Positions 12,030-25,434 of a stretch of 64,000 nucleotides of DNA are shown here, one piece after another. Every line of letters starts with the position of its first letter. Position 1 is the first letter of the stretch. Source of the stretch: Pagrus major (Eukaryota > Chordata > Actinopteri > Spariformes > Sparidae); NCBI RefSeq assembly GCF_040436345.1, contig NC_133230.1, positions 28,615,051 through 28,679,050 on the forward strand, written 5' to 3'. The position numbers and the translations under genes are program-made. The notes under the pieces were generated by a model that was given only the letters and a program-made list of their open reading frames with translations, searched no databases and was not told the origin of the DNA.

Positions 12030-12450
12030 TCATCCATCCATCCATCCTCTCCCTCCGGGCTGGCCGGCCCCTCTGCGCGGGCCAGGCGGTCTACAGCTCG
12101 GCCAGTGGGCTCAGGCCAGCCGGCGTCGCTCCCTGGAAATCAATCAAGGCAGATGAGCGTGAGAACGAGCTTGAGGGTCGGACTGCTGGCTTGACAAGGG
12201 CCGCCTGGGGAATAGAAATGAGAATAGAAATGAGATGGGTGGTGGAGAGTCCAGCACTAAAAACTAATTAAGCACCAAGCTTGCTGGGTCTTTAGTTGGG
12301 TTGTTTTTCGCTGTAATTGTCAGCTGCTAATGTCTCCCATAGAGAGGAAACCTTGACCCAGGTTCAGCCTTCATTGACCTGACTGACTGGCACAGTAAAC
12401 ATGAGTGACTGAAGCCACTGATTTTCTAGCCTAATTTGGTTTCATCGCAA
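12030..12450. promoter_or_regulatory. Candidate conserved non-coding element near insm2
   Basis: A block of balanced, high-complexity sequence stands out from AT-rich and microsatellite DNA on both sides. It includes a GC-rich start, an ACTAATTAAG homeodomain-type core, a CAGCTG E-box and several TTGACC/GACCTG-like half sites, with no coding frame. This composition is typical of developmental enhancers. Conservation itself was not tested. Confidence 0.35.
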
Positions 12451-13047
12451 TCATTTCAATCCTACTCTTCATGGAATATCTGGAAGTCTATTTCTGTCAA
12501 AAAGGACATCAAATGTTAATTAAATGGTAGAAATATTTATTATTAGTCATTATTTATTAATGAGCAACGAATTCAATTTTCTTCCACTTATCTCAAAATT
12601 GTCATTTGTGTTTTCACCATTTTGACCTACACATTTTAAATTTGAATTTATTTCACATTATGTACTTTTTTTCATACTTTCTGACAGATGTGTGTCCATA
12701 TTATGATTATATGGCACCACATTAAGTTAGGCAAACTGTAATATCTCTCCTCTGCTTTAATAAAGTGAAACAGAGATATTACACTGCAATAACCTATTTT
12801 CAATTTACTACAGTAAATATAATTGTCCCACCATGTGCCCTGTAGATGGTCACAGATAAGAATTTTTTTTGACAATAGTTAATTTAAAAGCTCTACCATG
12901 AGGTTAAAATAATGAAACCATATACTCATGAAAAAGGAAGGGTAGGGAAGAACAGGCAACTAAAAACAGGAAAGATCTTGTTAGTCAATGTCCTGTGAAA
13001 ATATGGATCCACCGACAGTCTGAGGATGCTGTTGGCTGCAGGATATG

Positions 13048-13049
<2 letters not shown>

Positions 13050-13128
<79 letters not shown>
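13050..13128. repeat. (TG)n microsatellite
   Basis: An uninterrupted TG run of about 79 bases. Confidence 0.97.
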
Positions 13129-13130
<2 letters not shown>

Positions 13131-13352
13131 TGATTGAGTGTGTGTTTAGTTTGCATCGCATCAGTGGGCAGTGAGGTGGATAATCTTCCAGACTGCTGAA
13201 AATGACTCTATTGATTGTGCTTCTCAGTCACAGGCCTTTAAGTACTGCAGTATTATACAGCTGAGCTGTCTGTCTGGCTGTCTGTCTGTTTACATAGAGT
13301 TTACATCTTAACTAGGACTGCAGGGTGGGAACCGTGTTTGTATATAGCTGCA

Positions 13353-13354
<2 letters not shown>

Positions 13355-13431
<77 letters not shown>
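13355..13431. repeat. (TG)n microsatellite
   Basis: An uninterrupted TG run of about 77 bases, only about 230 bases from the previous one. Confidence 0.97.
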
Positions 13432-13436
<5 letters not shown>

Positions 13437-14104
13437 AAAAATGTCTGATAGAAAAAAGAGAAAACCATTCAGACATTTAGTTAATCAGCAGTTGCGTTAA
13501 AGGCTAATGACATTGGGAAGAGATAGCTTCTATGTAGCCATGTGAAGGTCTTTATAATTACAGTTACATCAATTATCACCACGTGACCCATAAATACAAA
13601 AAAAAAAGACAAACGTAAACCTCCACGACACATTAAAACAGGGCACCACTATTTTACACACACATTATCAGGCTGTGAAGTGTCTGAGCTCTGTTGGTTG
13701 AATCAGGGATTTTATGAAAACAAAATCCAGATTAAGCAATCGCTGTAATAGTTTATTAGTAATATTTTTGTAAATAGGTTCATTTAAGAATGCATTCATC
13801 AATTACATGAATTTGTAAGAGAAGTTAAAATTCAATAAGAAAAAAATAAAGATCAGACACTAAAAGAGGAGATATAGAATCCTTCAGAATGTACAGAAAT
13901 TGATTTCAGTACAAATGTATCCTTTAAAGCACATCCCTTAAAATCATACTCTCAATTTTACATACAGAAACCTAGTCATCAGTCATATTACAGTCTTACA
14001 AAAAGGCTCATATAAAATGGTTCTTTAAGCATTTTTAATGCAGTCCTTTTTTTGTGCTGTACAGAAAAAATATTATCTCTGTCTAGGTGGGTCTGTATAG
14101 GTCC

Positions 14105-14320
14105 AGTGTTGTAAAAAGTACCTAAAGTAATACTTAAAAATAAAAAAATAAAAAATAAAGATTTTTGCAGAGACAAATAGTACTTGAGTATAAGTCTTAA
14201 AATATCTGATAGTAAATCTACTTAAGTATCAAAAATATTTTTCTGGCAATAAATGTACTTAAATACCAAAAGTGCAAGTATAAGGAAATAATACATATAT
14301 TTACATATATGTATATACTG
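14105..14320. mobile_element. Left part of an abundant teleost DNA-transposon-type repeat
   Basis: The segment begins CCAGTGTTGTAAAAAGTACC and continues with repeated AAGTACTTGAGTA and TACTTAAGTATC motifs. This is the pattern of a very common fish non-autonomous repeat whose ends read 'agtggtgtaaaaagtact'. Recognised from memory; family name not assigned. Confidence 0.5.
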
Positions 14321-14329
14321 TATACTATG

Positions 14330-14460
14330 GGTCAACCAATTATCGGCTGACTGATTATCAGAGCTGATATTCAGCATTTTTCTGGTTATCGAAATCATTG
14401 TTTGTTTCTTTGTTTTGTTTTTTATTCTGATTATCAATAAAGATACCCATACCTGTACTG
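14330..14460. repeat. Degenerate interspersed repeat fragment
   Basis: GGTCAACCAATTATCGGCTG and the following 'ctgatattcagcattttt' resemble a widespread fish repeat built around 'gaccgatatatcggttggccg'. A related fragment occurs at about 52733-52815. The copy is old and diverged. Confidence 0.35.
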
Positions 14461-14907
14461 ATTAATGATAAAATAATTTAATAGTGAGTACTTTGGCTCT
14501 TATGCAGCGTGCAAACTGTAAAGTGACAAATAACTAAAGTTACCAAATAAATGACAATCATGACCATACTAAGAGGTAGAATTCCCCGAGATTCAACTCT
14601 CCAGTGGATACACTCTGTTGGGTGACAGTATGATGGTATATCTCAATCAAGTTGTCATCTGGCGCCATCTAGTGGTACACGCTCCTAAGAGCATCATGAG
14701 CAGATGGATTTGACCTTTTTGGACTCAAACATGGATAAGAAGTCCTAAACTTGCATGTCAGCTGTTCTGTCTCCATGAGCAAACCCCATCCTCAGATGGA
14801 GACAACTGATGATAGAGCTGAAAGCTCGGAAATAATGTGGGCCTAGAGTTGTTTGTTAAACTGGCAGACACTGACCTTTGACCTTAGTGTAGGTGGTCTC
14901 TAGAAAA

Positions 14908-14908
<1 letters not shown>

Positions 14909-14982
<74 letters not shown>

Positions 14983-14991
14983 CATTATTAA
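14909..14991. repeat. (ATT)n microsatellite
   Basis: An ATT run with a few ATC interruptions. Confidence 0.95.
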
Positions 14992-16029
14992 ATGACACTG
15001 ATGATTTGCATTGCAGCAGTGACTGACTGACTGACTGACTGACAGCAGCTCTCTCACTCCCCCTGCTGGCAGAGTAAACAAGCTGGCTCCTTTGACTTAA
15101 TTCTTCCTGTATTCCCTCTCTAGCGGCTGTTTTCTTATTCCCACTAACACTGTTACAATGACTCTGGGTGGCCTGATTTGTTGTCTGCGCCCACTGAGAA
15201 GCTCACTGTCAATCAGATCAGATGAGATCAACTTTCTTTGGTCCTTGGCCTTCAGGAAAAAAAACATTTGATCCTGGTTTTATGTTGCCCACTACAGCTT
15301 TAAATAACAGGAAGCTGGAGTTGTGAATATGTGCAGGGTGATCACTGTTTGCACAATCTCTCTAGAAGCGTTTTCTCAACAAAGCACTGTAACATAGACA
15401 GAATGAAAACAATCAGCTTTAACAAAGGGGAAGTCAGCACTGCTGACTGGATACCCCCCCACAGCTCATTAAAGCAGACTCAGCAAAATACAAGGAACAT
15501 CAACAAATGAGTTAACAACTCTACTGCAAAGTAATGAAAATGAAGCCCCAGCTGTCTCTTCGGGTGTGCTATTTGTTACTCTCCACTAAGTTAATACAAA
15601 AATAATTGCATTGGTTGCAAATGTGAAGGTGCAACAGTTTGAACGATTGGCACTAACAATTCTGCACAAAATGGAAAAGTGTTTCATATAATATTAGAAA
15701 TAATTGTTGATCAACACAATGCAGATAATCTTTTCTTTTTTCTTAATTAACCTTTTGATATATTGGATGTGGTAATGTGTAGAACAAACTCCTCGTGAAA
15801 ATGGTAATGTATCCCAAGTCTATGTCTCTATGCCACTATATAGCCTTGGAAGTTAGCAATGTAACGAGGTAAAACCACAATTTCAATTTTGCATTCAAAA
15901 TCTTGCTCATTTATCTGCAACAGTACACAGTTATTAAAAACAAAATGAAGTTATAGTATCAAAGTGCTCATGTGATAAATTATTACATGTCATAATATTT
16001 CCTTATTGTTTTTCTCATCCGCTATTGTT

Positions 16030-16265
16030 TTAGCAGTATTTCCATGTTGGAGCTGGTGGAGGAGAAGCTGATTTAACTACTTTATATAGTATGTGTTGGG
16101 TAGTTTAATCTGAACATAGCATTTTATAAACAGATCATATGTTTCGTATGTAAAACCTGCAAAGTAACAAGTACCTATCACTGTCACTAATTGTAGTTGA
16201 GTAAAAAGTACGATGTTTCCATCTGAAGTGTAGTTAAGTTTAAAGAACCAACAGTTCTGGAGTAA
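16030..16265. mobile_element. Inner/right part of the same AAGTAC-type teleost repeat
   Basis: The sequence 'actactttatatagtatgtg', then 'tgggtagtttaatctgaac', 'cagatcatatgtttcgtatg' and 'gagtaaaaagtacgatgttt' follow the order known for the body of the common repeat whose left part is at 14105-14320. Whether the two pieces are one interrupted copy is not proven. Confidence 0.45.
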
Positions 16266-16499
16266 ACGTAGTGGCTACATTCCAGAACTGATTATACCAA
16301 TCAAATCACTAATCTTGGAATATGTTTCAAATCTTTTAATGTGATCTGAAAGACACATAGGAGGCTTTCATATACTTTAATGTGCATTTTGCGGGTAGAT
16401 ACTCTTCTCTGGCCCTGTTCAGACCTGGCATTAGTCGCTTCTTGAGTGACCACTTGTGATCGGATCTCACTTCCCTGCTCTAAAACAAACGCATACATC

Positions 16500-17065
16500 A
16501 ATTCTGTTTCATCTTTTCAGATATCTCCTCATAACTTGCCCAGTTTGAACCATCCAGTTTCCTTTGTACCAGTGTTTTGTGTGTAACTTGCCACCAGATT
16601 CCATTTTGCTTGTTATTGTGGCTTCATGTTGTTTGCAGTTTCTTAGTCCATGAAGCTTTTCTGGAGTAAAACAGTCCTGCAGTATTCTCCTGAACAACTG
16701 AAGTAGATGGGGACTTGTTTTAAAATGTCAAAACAGCTTGTCCAGCCTAATCCAAGTCTCCGGAAGCCAAGAGATCGAAAACATGTTATTTACACCTTTT
16801 TGATGTGAGACTTCTGAGACTTGGATCATGGAGCCATTTTATGTTTTTTTTTAGTTGTTTTTTTACATTTTAAAACAAGTCCCCAGTTAGTTAAGTTGTT
16901 TAGGAGAATGCTGCATCACTGATTTGCTGTGAAGCTCCAGAAATGTTTTGTGGACTAGGAAATTTCACCCAGCTTTCCATCAGCATGGGGGTGAGTACAG
17001 TGATTTTTTTTTTTAGATTGAGAGATTAAACTGAATTTTCATTTTTGGGTGAACTTATCCTTTGA
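16500..17065. mobile_element. Inverted-repeat MITE-like element, copy 1
   Basis: The core (16674-17060) shares long near-identical stretches with 25733-26150, including 'acaagtccccag', 'agttgtttaggagaatgctg' and 'aagctcca(g)aaatgttttg'. The right end reads GAATTTTCATTTTTGGGTGA then ACTTATCC, the reverse complement of the left end of copy 2. Internal arms (ATTCTCCTGAACAACTGAAG and its reverse complement) would fold into a hairpin. The left boundary is uncertain. Confidence 0.6.
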
Positions 17066-20000
17066 TACGGTGCTTTTTGCACTGAAATGAGCTGCCATTT
17101 AAGTCGGCAGTCCTTCAATGTGGCCCAGGACACATTCACTTCAGCTTTTAAAAGTAAAGTCATTTTGAATGCCTTCTGTCTGAAATAGAGATGCATATCG
17201 AGGGAGCTGACTGAAACCACAGCAATATTACACCACATGAGTGTAAAGTCCCTCTGTAAACACAGAGGAAAGTCTTCCAGACCAGAACTCAGTCTGCTGT
17301 CTGATACAGGAAGCAGGAAATGGAGTAAATGGAGAAGCAGGTAAAGGAGCAGGTTACAACAGTGAAACCCTGCAGTGTGTGAGAATTCATGGGATGTTTT
17401 ATGTATTTGTCATGCTTTTGGTTTTCACACAGCCATATTTTCAGAATGTGACTTGATGAGTCATTTTTCACTTTGACCCTTTACCTTAATACATTTCACT
17501 GTGTGTGGCTGATCGAGTGATTCATGATGAGTCATTATGTGTTGTACATGTCAGCTCATGTCCAGAACGCTCAGGGGTTCCCACTGACACACACTGTACA
17601 TGCCTTTATGTAACAATGACTATTCAATAGAAATCAGTGAAGCTTCAAAAGACCGTCATCTTAAAATCCTGAAAATACATTTTAATTCAGCATTTCTCTG
17701 AAGACTCATGACAAATATAAAAACATTTATTTAACATTTAATATGGTTTATGACATTTTTGAACTAAAAAAAAATGCCATTATGTGATTTTAAATCTGAT
17801 TTGTTTTCAGCTGGTAAAAACTGTTTCTCACTTCAGGATCATTTTAAAAAAAATTATTTCTTATACAAAGTGAAACAATTTCAGTCTCAACTGTACTCAC
17901 ACATGCTGCACAGCATTGTGAGCTGGATGAACTGACATATTTGTCAGTTGGATTCTAGGTGGTTTCTAGGCACCGGCAGTGTTAGCCCATTATGCCCAGT
18001 GTTTATTATCCTATGCATCTCTTTCATGTGTTCTCTGTGTGTGATCAGTGTGTTTTCATTATTATTACTGTTACCAAGAGAAACACTTGGGGTGCCAAGA
18101 AAAATATCCGGCTTTCATTCGACTCACTTCCTATTATGTGCTTGGTTCCAGTAAAAGCTAAAATAACATAAAGAAATCGCATTTTAAAAAGCATCAAAAA
18201 TTTAACTCATACATAATAGACATCACAGAAAGTACACACACACGCACAACCACGCATGCTGTGCATCACATACAATAAAATCAACATAATCCACTCTTAA
18301 ATGTACAAATAGAATACATTAACAGTAACAATGTAATAAACTAATTGGCTTTCAGCTAAATCCTTCCTCTCCAAAACCCCAATGACAGAACTATCATAAA
18401 GAAAGAGCTTATCAGAGATCTGATAACACCGTCTCAGTTTCTATTCCCCATGTTTTCCAGTTAGATCACACTCCAACCATTAATACGTGATCTGGCCAAG
18501 TGCTGATGACTGGTGACATAGTGAAAAGCCCAGAAAAGCCAGCTGGAGACACCCCAGAAAAACACTGATTACACAAAAAAATCCAGGACAACCACTTCTT
18601 ATGCAAGTGTAGTTACTTCCTTCTATGTCTGAGGCTGCTGGTAAAAGATTTAGATTTGTATTCAATGTGTTTGATTTTGTTTCTGTACTGTTAAGCATCA
18701 CTTGTTCCAGATTTTAGTGTCAGTTACCGTAATGATGCCGAGTTTCTGGTGCTGGTTTCATCTGACTGGTTTTCGGTCAAAATGATTCAGTTCCACCAGC
18801 TCCAATCATATCGGCATCGTTTACACACGTTTGAACAGAAGAAGATGCCGAGGGTTTCCTGCCAATGTCCAACACTGTTGATTGACTTCAGCACTTACAC
18901 GTCATACTTTAGATTGGTTGGATTACTCGTCAGGACGTCTGTATTGTCCACTACCCAGAAAAGAAGACATAACATAAAACGAAACTCTAAAGAAGGTCAA
19001 AATGTAAAAATACACTGACTGACTTTTAATTCACAAATGGAGATTTGAATCTGTCTAAATTAATAAAGCTTTGTGCAAATGTGTGTAACTGCTTTGTTTC
19101 TCCTTCCTCCTCCAGCCTGCTTTGTGCATTCCTTTCCTCCATTCATCTGCCTCATTCTGGTTCAAACAGAGGTCTTGTTTTCACTGTACATTCAGAGCTG
19201 ATTATGATCAGCAGGCTAGACACACAGTATGTATTGAGAATGAAATGCGGCTTGTATAGTTCTATCATTCTTGCTCCAGAAACTGGGTTGCAGAGCAGAA
19301 AAATGCAATTGTTTCACCTTGAATTTTTCTCAATTCAACATTGCGTAACATGGTAAATATCTGAATCTAGTTCATGATGCATGATATTCTTCACAGAAGC
19401 TGTTTTCTAGTTGCAGCACTGCGGGTTTGCATGCATTTTCCTGACCAGAGTCCTAATATGTTGCTCAACAGTTGCTAACGTGACAGTAAAAATGTGCTGA
19501 GCCTCCCAGTCTAACTGGTCACACGGACTGAACAATGGGAGGTAAAAAACACGCCTGGAGTTTCCCTCAGGCCTACAGAACTTCACGTTCAACTTGTTGT
19601 TTGTTTTTAAAGGGATAGGTCACAGCCTCGTGAAGTCCTGCAGCCTGGTCGGGAACTTGGAGTGCTTCCATTTTATCTGCAAAAGGAACTGAATGAGTGA
19701 CTTGATACTGGGTTATTAAAGGCACTGCGACTCAATCAGTGGGAGTTTAATCCTCTTCTAAGGGAAACATTTGCAGTGGCATCATTTACTATTTTCAGAA
19801 ATAGTTGGCAGGATGCTGAGTACAGTTAGTAAATGCTTGTAACCTCTGACCTCTGCTTGCAAGATATTAATCCTTTTTTTTTTTTACACTAAATCTAAAA
19901 TCTATGTATGTGCACTGTCGCAACAGGCACAAACATACAGCACATATAATCTATTACAGTTGTATCTAAGGAGTTCCCCTGACTTAAAGAATCAAAGCTG

Positions 20001-20742
20001 TCAAAGTGAATTAGATCTTTAAAAGCAAACATAATGTTGACCATGGGGTTTAAGCTCTGCTGCATGAGGTGAGCTTGAGGAAAACTCAGACCCGTCTTTC
20101 TGTTCTTGCATTCATCATATTATATGCACGGCGTGGTAAACAAACCGAGATCACATTGCACACTTTGAGTTTTGGAGGAAACTCCTGTGCATGCTGCAGC
20201 CCCCCTCCCGCAGGTCTTCAAACCCACTCAAAACACAGAGGGGCGGCTGAGCAACATTCCCTTTCGTTCAAGTGATTCAGCAGGGACATAATGCTAACGA
20301 AGGTGCAGTTTGAGGACTTTCCATGCATGCATCCTCTACTCATGCCAGAACAGAAACTCATGTGCAGCCAGAGGGACAAATTTAAAAATAAAGAGGCTCA
20401 TGCTTCAAATTATTCTGATTTCCTGGACTTCAGTATTTCCCCTTATTGTGGAATTAACATTTGATTTGCTGAAGCACTGGTGTAGCTTTAAGGTGGATTT
20501 TATTAAACACTACAAGTTGTGTAAAATACAACATAGCTTGCATAATAGCTGAGAAGAATGTTTTCAACATAGCTAGTGATTTGAGGTGTAGATTGGAGAG
20601 AAATGCATGTGTTGTATTTGAAAACTCTTACACGAGGCCTGACATACTGCAGAAATGTGTACTTTATATGCAGCAAATGTAGCCTGCAAAAGTACTTTGC
20701 TCTGTTGGTGACAAACTGAAGAGTGTATTTATGTGTCTCAAT

Positions 20743-20812
20743 AGAAATCCCCTCCTGGAGCCAGCAATCTGTATGCTGTGTTATTCTAAGTGACAGTTTT
20801 GTGGAAATCCCC
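20743..20812. promoter_or_regulatory. nfkbia: Two NF-kappaB sites in the nfkbia promoter
   Basis: AGAAATCCCC (20743-20752) and GGAAATCCCC (20803-20812) read on the minus strand as GGGGATTTCT and GGGGATTTCC, good kappaB decamers. They lie 60 bases apart and about 120-180 bases before the ATG. A GC-box-like GCCCCGCCCC follows at about 20826. NFKBIA is known to be switched on by NF-kappaB as negative feedback, which fits. Binding is inferred. Confidence 0.65.
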
Positions 20813-20927
20813 CACCTAGTTGTTAGCCCCGCCCCGCTGCAGCCGCCACACAGAGGGCATTTACAGACTGCTGCTCGGCTCCGTCAGAAGACATCCGCAC
20901 GCACCTCGTCTCGAACAACAAACCAAC

Positions 20928-23900
20928 ATGGACCTCCACCGGACCAGTATATTAAACCAAATGGATTATAGCCGAGAGTCTAAAGAAGGGAAGCAGTCGA
21001 CAGATGAGCGGCTGGACAGCGGCTTGGACTCGCTGAAAGAGGAGGAGTACCAGGCTGTGGCGGCCGAGATCCGTCGGCTCCAGCTGGAATGTGAGCCGCC
21101 GCAGCACAAACAAGCTCCGGCTGTAAGCGGAGAGCTGCACGAATGGAAAACACAGATCACGGAGGACGGAGACACGTAAGTTAGCCCGGGAATAACGTTA
21201 CAGTGTTGAGCACGGGGGTATTTATAAGCTTCGTAGGTACAGCTTGGCTTGTAGTATCGCCTGAGTAGGCCCAGCTTGGCTCTCGGAGGTAATTTGATCC
21301 TTTCCTGTGGGGAATGTCTTCCTCTAGCTTGTCATTACAATTTACAGGCCCGGGCCTAACCAAGTCCACACTGGGGCTTAACTTCTAAGCATTGGGGCTT
21401 ATAAAAGTACGCCGCTGCGGTGTTAAAACACAGAACGGGTGTCCGGTTTTGATAACGGGACTGGCTGTGGCCAGACACGGCTGTATTGGACGTAAACAAA
21501 AGGCTATTATCAGCAGGGAATCTACTATGGCCGCGGGTCAGACTGGGAAAGTCCCGGGCGCGCCGCCAAGGAATCCGACCGAAGCGCGCTCCCGTGGAGC
21601 GAGAAGAAGGAAAAAAAGTAGAAAAAAGTACCTTAAGTAACACAAACGTAAGTCTGTGGAGGCTGAGGCCGAAACTCTGCTCTGCAGTACGTGTCTGCGG
21701 TTTGTTGTTACTATTATAAAACCAGGGGGAATAACATTATGAATGACTCCAAGTGTTATTCTTGTTATAATGCAATTCTTCCACCGGGAAATGTAGTTCT
21801 AACTCCGCACAGAGCTCTGCAGTGGCCTCAGAGTCTCATATAGTGCACACATGAACAACGTGGGTTCATCGATATGGTCCGGAAGACCGCAGCTGTCTCG
21901 TATTAATCAGTGAAGCATAAAACCATGTTTCAGTGATTTAACCAGAGGACACACACCAGAGGGCTGGCTCTCAGTGTGGGGGCAAGGGAGCACCGGCTCA
22001 TCAGCAGCTTCTAGAGGAGTTAACTTTATTTATTTACATGGATTTATTGTAATGGCATTCTCAGAACATTATCCCCTTTACACCAAGTGGAAAACTGCTC
22101 TTTTACAAATTGATTTAAAAAAACATTATTTAATATGAGAAGCTGCATTGAGAGGTTATTTTCTGCTTCAGAGGACGTCAGTAAAAGTCAGATATAGGGT
22201 ATTCAGCATTTTCAGGGCTGATTTCTCGTTCTGTGCAATTATATAATAAATGAATTGAAGCCTGCACCTGATTTAGCACACAGTAAAACTTGCTTTTCTA
22301 TACGTTCTGTATTTGCTGTTCTTGCCTACTAAATGTCAAGTGACTTTGTGTCACTGCTTCCTTGTGGAAATTCTTCCTTTTGTCCTGTAGCTTTGGTTGT
22401 GTTGTGTACGTGCATTGTAACAGGTTTTCTATCCTCTCTCTGTCTCTACAGGCTGCTCCACCTGGCCATCATCCACGAGGCCAAGGACTACATCAGAACA
22501 ATGATAGACCTGTCCAGGAACACAGACTTCCTCAACACACAGAATGACCAGAGACAGGTATGAAAGAGCTGCCTCTGAGGAGGACTTCATCCTCCCCTCC
22601 CCTCTGCCTTTAATCACCTCCACTTAATTCAGTTTACTTACTCTATCTAGACTCTCCTTTCCACCAGGATGTAGCAATAATAAAAATTACACTGTGTCTT
22701 TACTATCAAAATGTCTGCTGACTCAGTAACTCACCTGTCTTCTCCTCACTTCCTCCCATCCCAGACTCCTCTCCACTTAGCAGTAATAACAAACCAAGCA
22801 GACGTGTGTCAGCGCCTCCTGGTATCCGGCTGCGACCCGACGCTGGTGGACGACAGCGGGGACACACCTCTTCACATCGCCTGTCGCCACGGTAACCTGC
22901 CATGCTTCAGCGTCATCACACAGAACTGTCAGCCGGAGCATCTACACACAGTGATGGCTGCCTGCAACTATCATGGTGAGATTGTAGGACAAGAACAGTG
23001 TTTCTCTCCTGAGCTGATGTGGTTTTGAAGTTGTTCCTGTTCTATTCCCCCTTTGGACACCCTGAAGTTTTCACAAAGAAAACATTTCTGATAAAGGCTT
23101 CAGTTGTCAACAGTATAACTACAGTTGTTTACATGTTCAGGAATAAATATGCTTGAATTTAGCAGTGGCAGGTCTAAATTTCAATGTTTGTACATCATAA
23201 TAATATATTCCGTAGTAGTGGTGATTTCCATTATGTGGTGGCCCACCCTTGGTGCATGGAAACAGATGAGACACTGACCAGTCTGCTGCCTGTCTCCGCT
23301 ACTATTTAAAAGAAGGAGTGGTGGGCACGAGAAGAGAAATTTCTGCCGCCCATTATCCCTGAACACTATGGTTAGGAGGAAGGAAACATTTATGCAAGCA
23401 AGGGGAATGCCATAGCCATTCACGCCATCACATCCTGCTGAAAGCCCATCTATTACATGGCACATAATGTTAGACGCTGAGGCTCTAAATTTAAATGTGC
23501 AGGATTTCAGTTTTAGACTTGTGCGTAGACATTTTGAAGTCTCAAGTATGCCGTTGTTGGCTGGCTTGCAGACTTCTTTGAGGAACCGACCAACCAACTT
23601 AATTTGTTGTATAAAATAAAAATGACTTTAGTAATCTGGGTTAACGTGGCAGATTAATATAAATCCACATATAGCTAATAGACCCACGTTTGATCCCGGG
23701 CTTTTCTTTGAAAACAGCAGGTATGAAGTAAGTGGCCTGGTGTCAGCTCTTAAGCCCTTTTCTCTGATGTTTTTACAGGTCAGAACTGCCTCCACCTGGC
23801 CTCAGTTCAGGGTTTCCTCTCACTGGTGGAGAACATGGTGGATCTAGGAGCTGACGTTAATGCAAAGGTAAACGACACACACACCAAATGAGAATACACA

Positions 23901-24404
23901 CTCTAATTACACAAAATGTATGTACATTTAAAATAAATCCCTCTTGAGCCCTTTTATTTTGTATTTACACCCTGTGCTAATTACATCGTGTTCTCTTCCT
24001 TTCCTACAGGAACAGCGTAATGGTCGCGGTGCACTTCACCTGGCCGTGGACCAGCAGAATTTCTCACTGGTCAAACTGCTGCTGAAGAAAGGAGCAGACC
24101 CCAACCTCCTGACCTCTGGAGGGCACACTCCCTTCCACCTCACCTACGGCCGCGACAATGACGACATCAGGAAAGAACTGTACTCGCTGACCAAACCGGA
24201 CCTGAGGGAGCTTCCTGACAGCGAATCGGACGACAGCGAGGAAGAGGAGGAGGAGGAGTCTGATGAGGAGGTGTGTGTGTGTTGAAAACGCGGAGATTCC
24301 ACTCTAACGTTAAAAGTTGCTTTCCGGCCAGGGTGTAACCATTTTTTCTGTCCTCTGTGTGTTTCTAGGTGGGTTATGACGATATTCAGTGGAATGGACA
24401 TTAG
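20928..24404 (+). CDS. nfkbia: NF-kappaB inhibitor alpha (IkappaB-alpha)
   Basis: Six coding exons: 20928-21175, 22452-22557, 22765-22975, 23779-23867, 24010-24270 and 24369-24404. Together they give 316 residues (human: 317). The protein holds NF-kappaB dimers in the cytoplasm until IKK phosphorylates it. The degron DERLDSGLDS is present with serines 31 and 35, and lysines 19 and 22 are candidate ubiquitin sites. Ankyrin repeats run from about residue 80 to 280, with TLLHLA, TPLHLA, TPLHIA, CLHLAS, ALHLAV and TPFHLT cores. An acidic PEST-like tail (ESDDSEEEEEEESDEE) and VGYDDIQWNGH end it. Start chosen at the ATG in AACCAACATGG; a second in-frame ATG is at codon 12. The exon 5 donor runs into a short GT repeat; retaining that intron would add only a few residues. 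Which teleost paralogue this is cannot be told. Confidence 0.95.
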
Positions 24405-24409
24405 CAGGA

Positions 24410-24446
<37 letters not shown>

Positions 24447-25130
24447 AAGTTACAGAGGCTGCGGTGATGACTGTAAAGGACAAGAGAAATGGCTCGGCAT
24501 GTCGACTGCTTCCTGCAAAAACGTCACATGAGCCCGGTAGAGTGGGTGACACGCCGCGGGCGTGACCGCTGACAAATCGGATGGACAGGCAACTGCAATG
24601 GAGAACCAAACGGAGACTGATGGTCGAATAAACCGATGAGTCTGCTCCAGGCTGCAGGAGAGCAAACGCACGCCGAGATGTGAACACATGACACATTATG
24701 ATGGGATCGCTTTATGATAAAGAGGATTGCTTGTATTTTGTGGACCCTGCGAATCATTTGTCACAAAAAACATCCATCCACACAGACGTACCTGCAACAG
24801 CTCTGTTGTATGATATTGTAAATGCTGTGTATACAAGATGTATTTTTTATGGAAGCTGTGAATGTGTACAGTTGAGCAGGTTGTATATGTCAGGCAGCAA
24901 ACAGTCCAGCACACTCCAGTTAAATTAAAAACACTCATATTTAACAGTAAACACCTGTGTGAGTAAATTTGTGGATTGGGGAGTGTAAAGGGGAAACAGA
25001 CAGCATGTGAATGGAAAATTGCAGCTGGATGCCGACCAAGGCACTAAGTTTGGACGAGAATGCTTTCACATGTGTACATTAGATGTCATAATTCTGGTAG
25101 TATCACAATAAAGATCATACAGACTCCAGC
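24405..25130 (+). other. nfkbia: 3'UTR of nfkbia
   Basis: Non-coding sequence with a GA repeat at about 24413-24441, ATTAAA at 24924-24929 and AATAAA at 25107-25112 as candidate polyadenylation signals. Which is used cannot be decided. Confidence 0.5.
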
Positions 25131-25434
25131 ATATAATCGACAGCGCATGACAATATTACAAGGCTGCAATTACACGGGAAATAACCTCAACCATGTGCCT
25201 TCATGCTGCCGTCAGTGCGTCTGTGCTTGTAGAAATACCTCCATCCAAGCGTAACAGCTGACTAAGTTCAGAACGGCTCTTTATTTTCATGTAATGCATG
25301 TCATTCAGGGAAGTGCTGATAACCCGACAACTCGTTTCCACTGAAAGAGGAACTGTCGGCAAGTTGAATTCCTCCCAGCGTTTGCGTAGAAAGAGATAAG
25401 AGGCGGAGGGACATTGTGTGTGTGTAATGAGGCT

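Larger units (their letters stand above)
12451..20740. other. Repeat-rich intergenic region between insm2 and nfkbia
   Basis: About 8.3 kb without a supportable gene on either strand; open frames are short and have no domain-like content. It holds GT microsatellites at 13050-13128 and 13355-13431, a TTA repeat at 14909-14991, and fragments of several teleost repeat families (14105-14320, 14330-14460, 16030-16265, 16500-17065). Confidence 0.6.
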
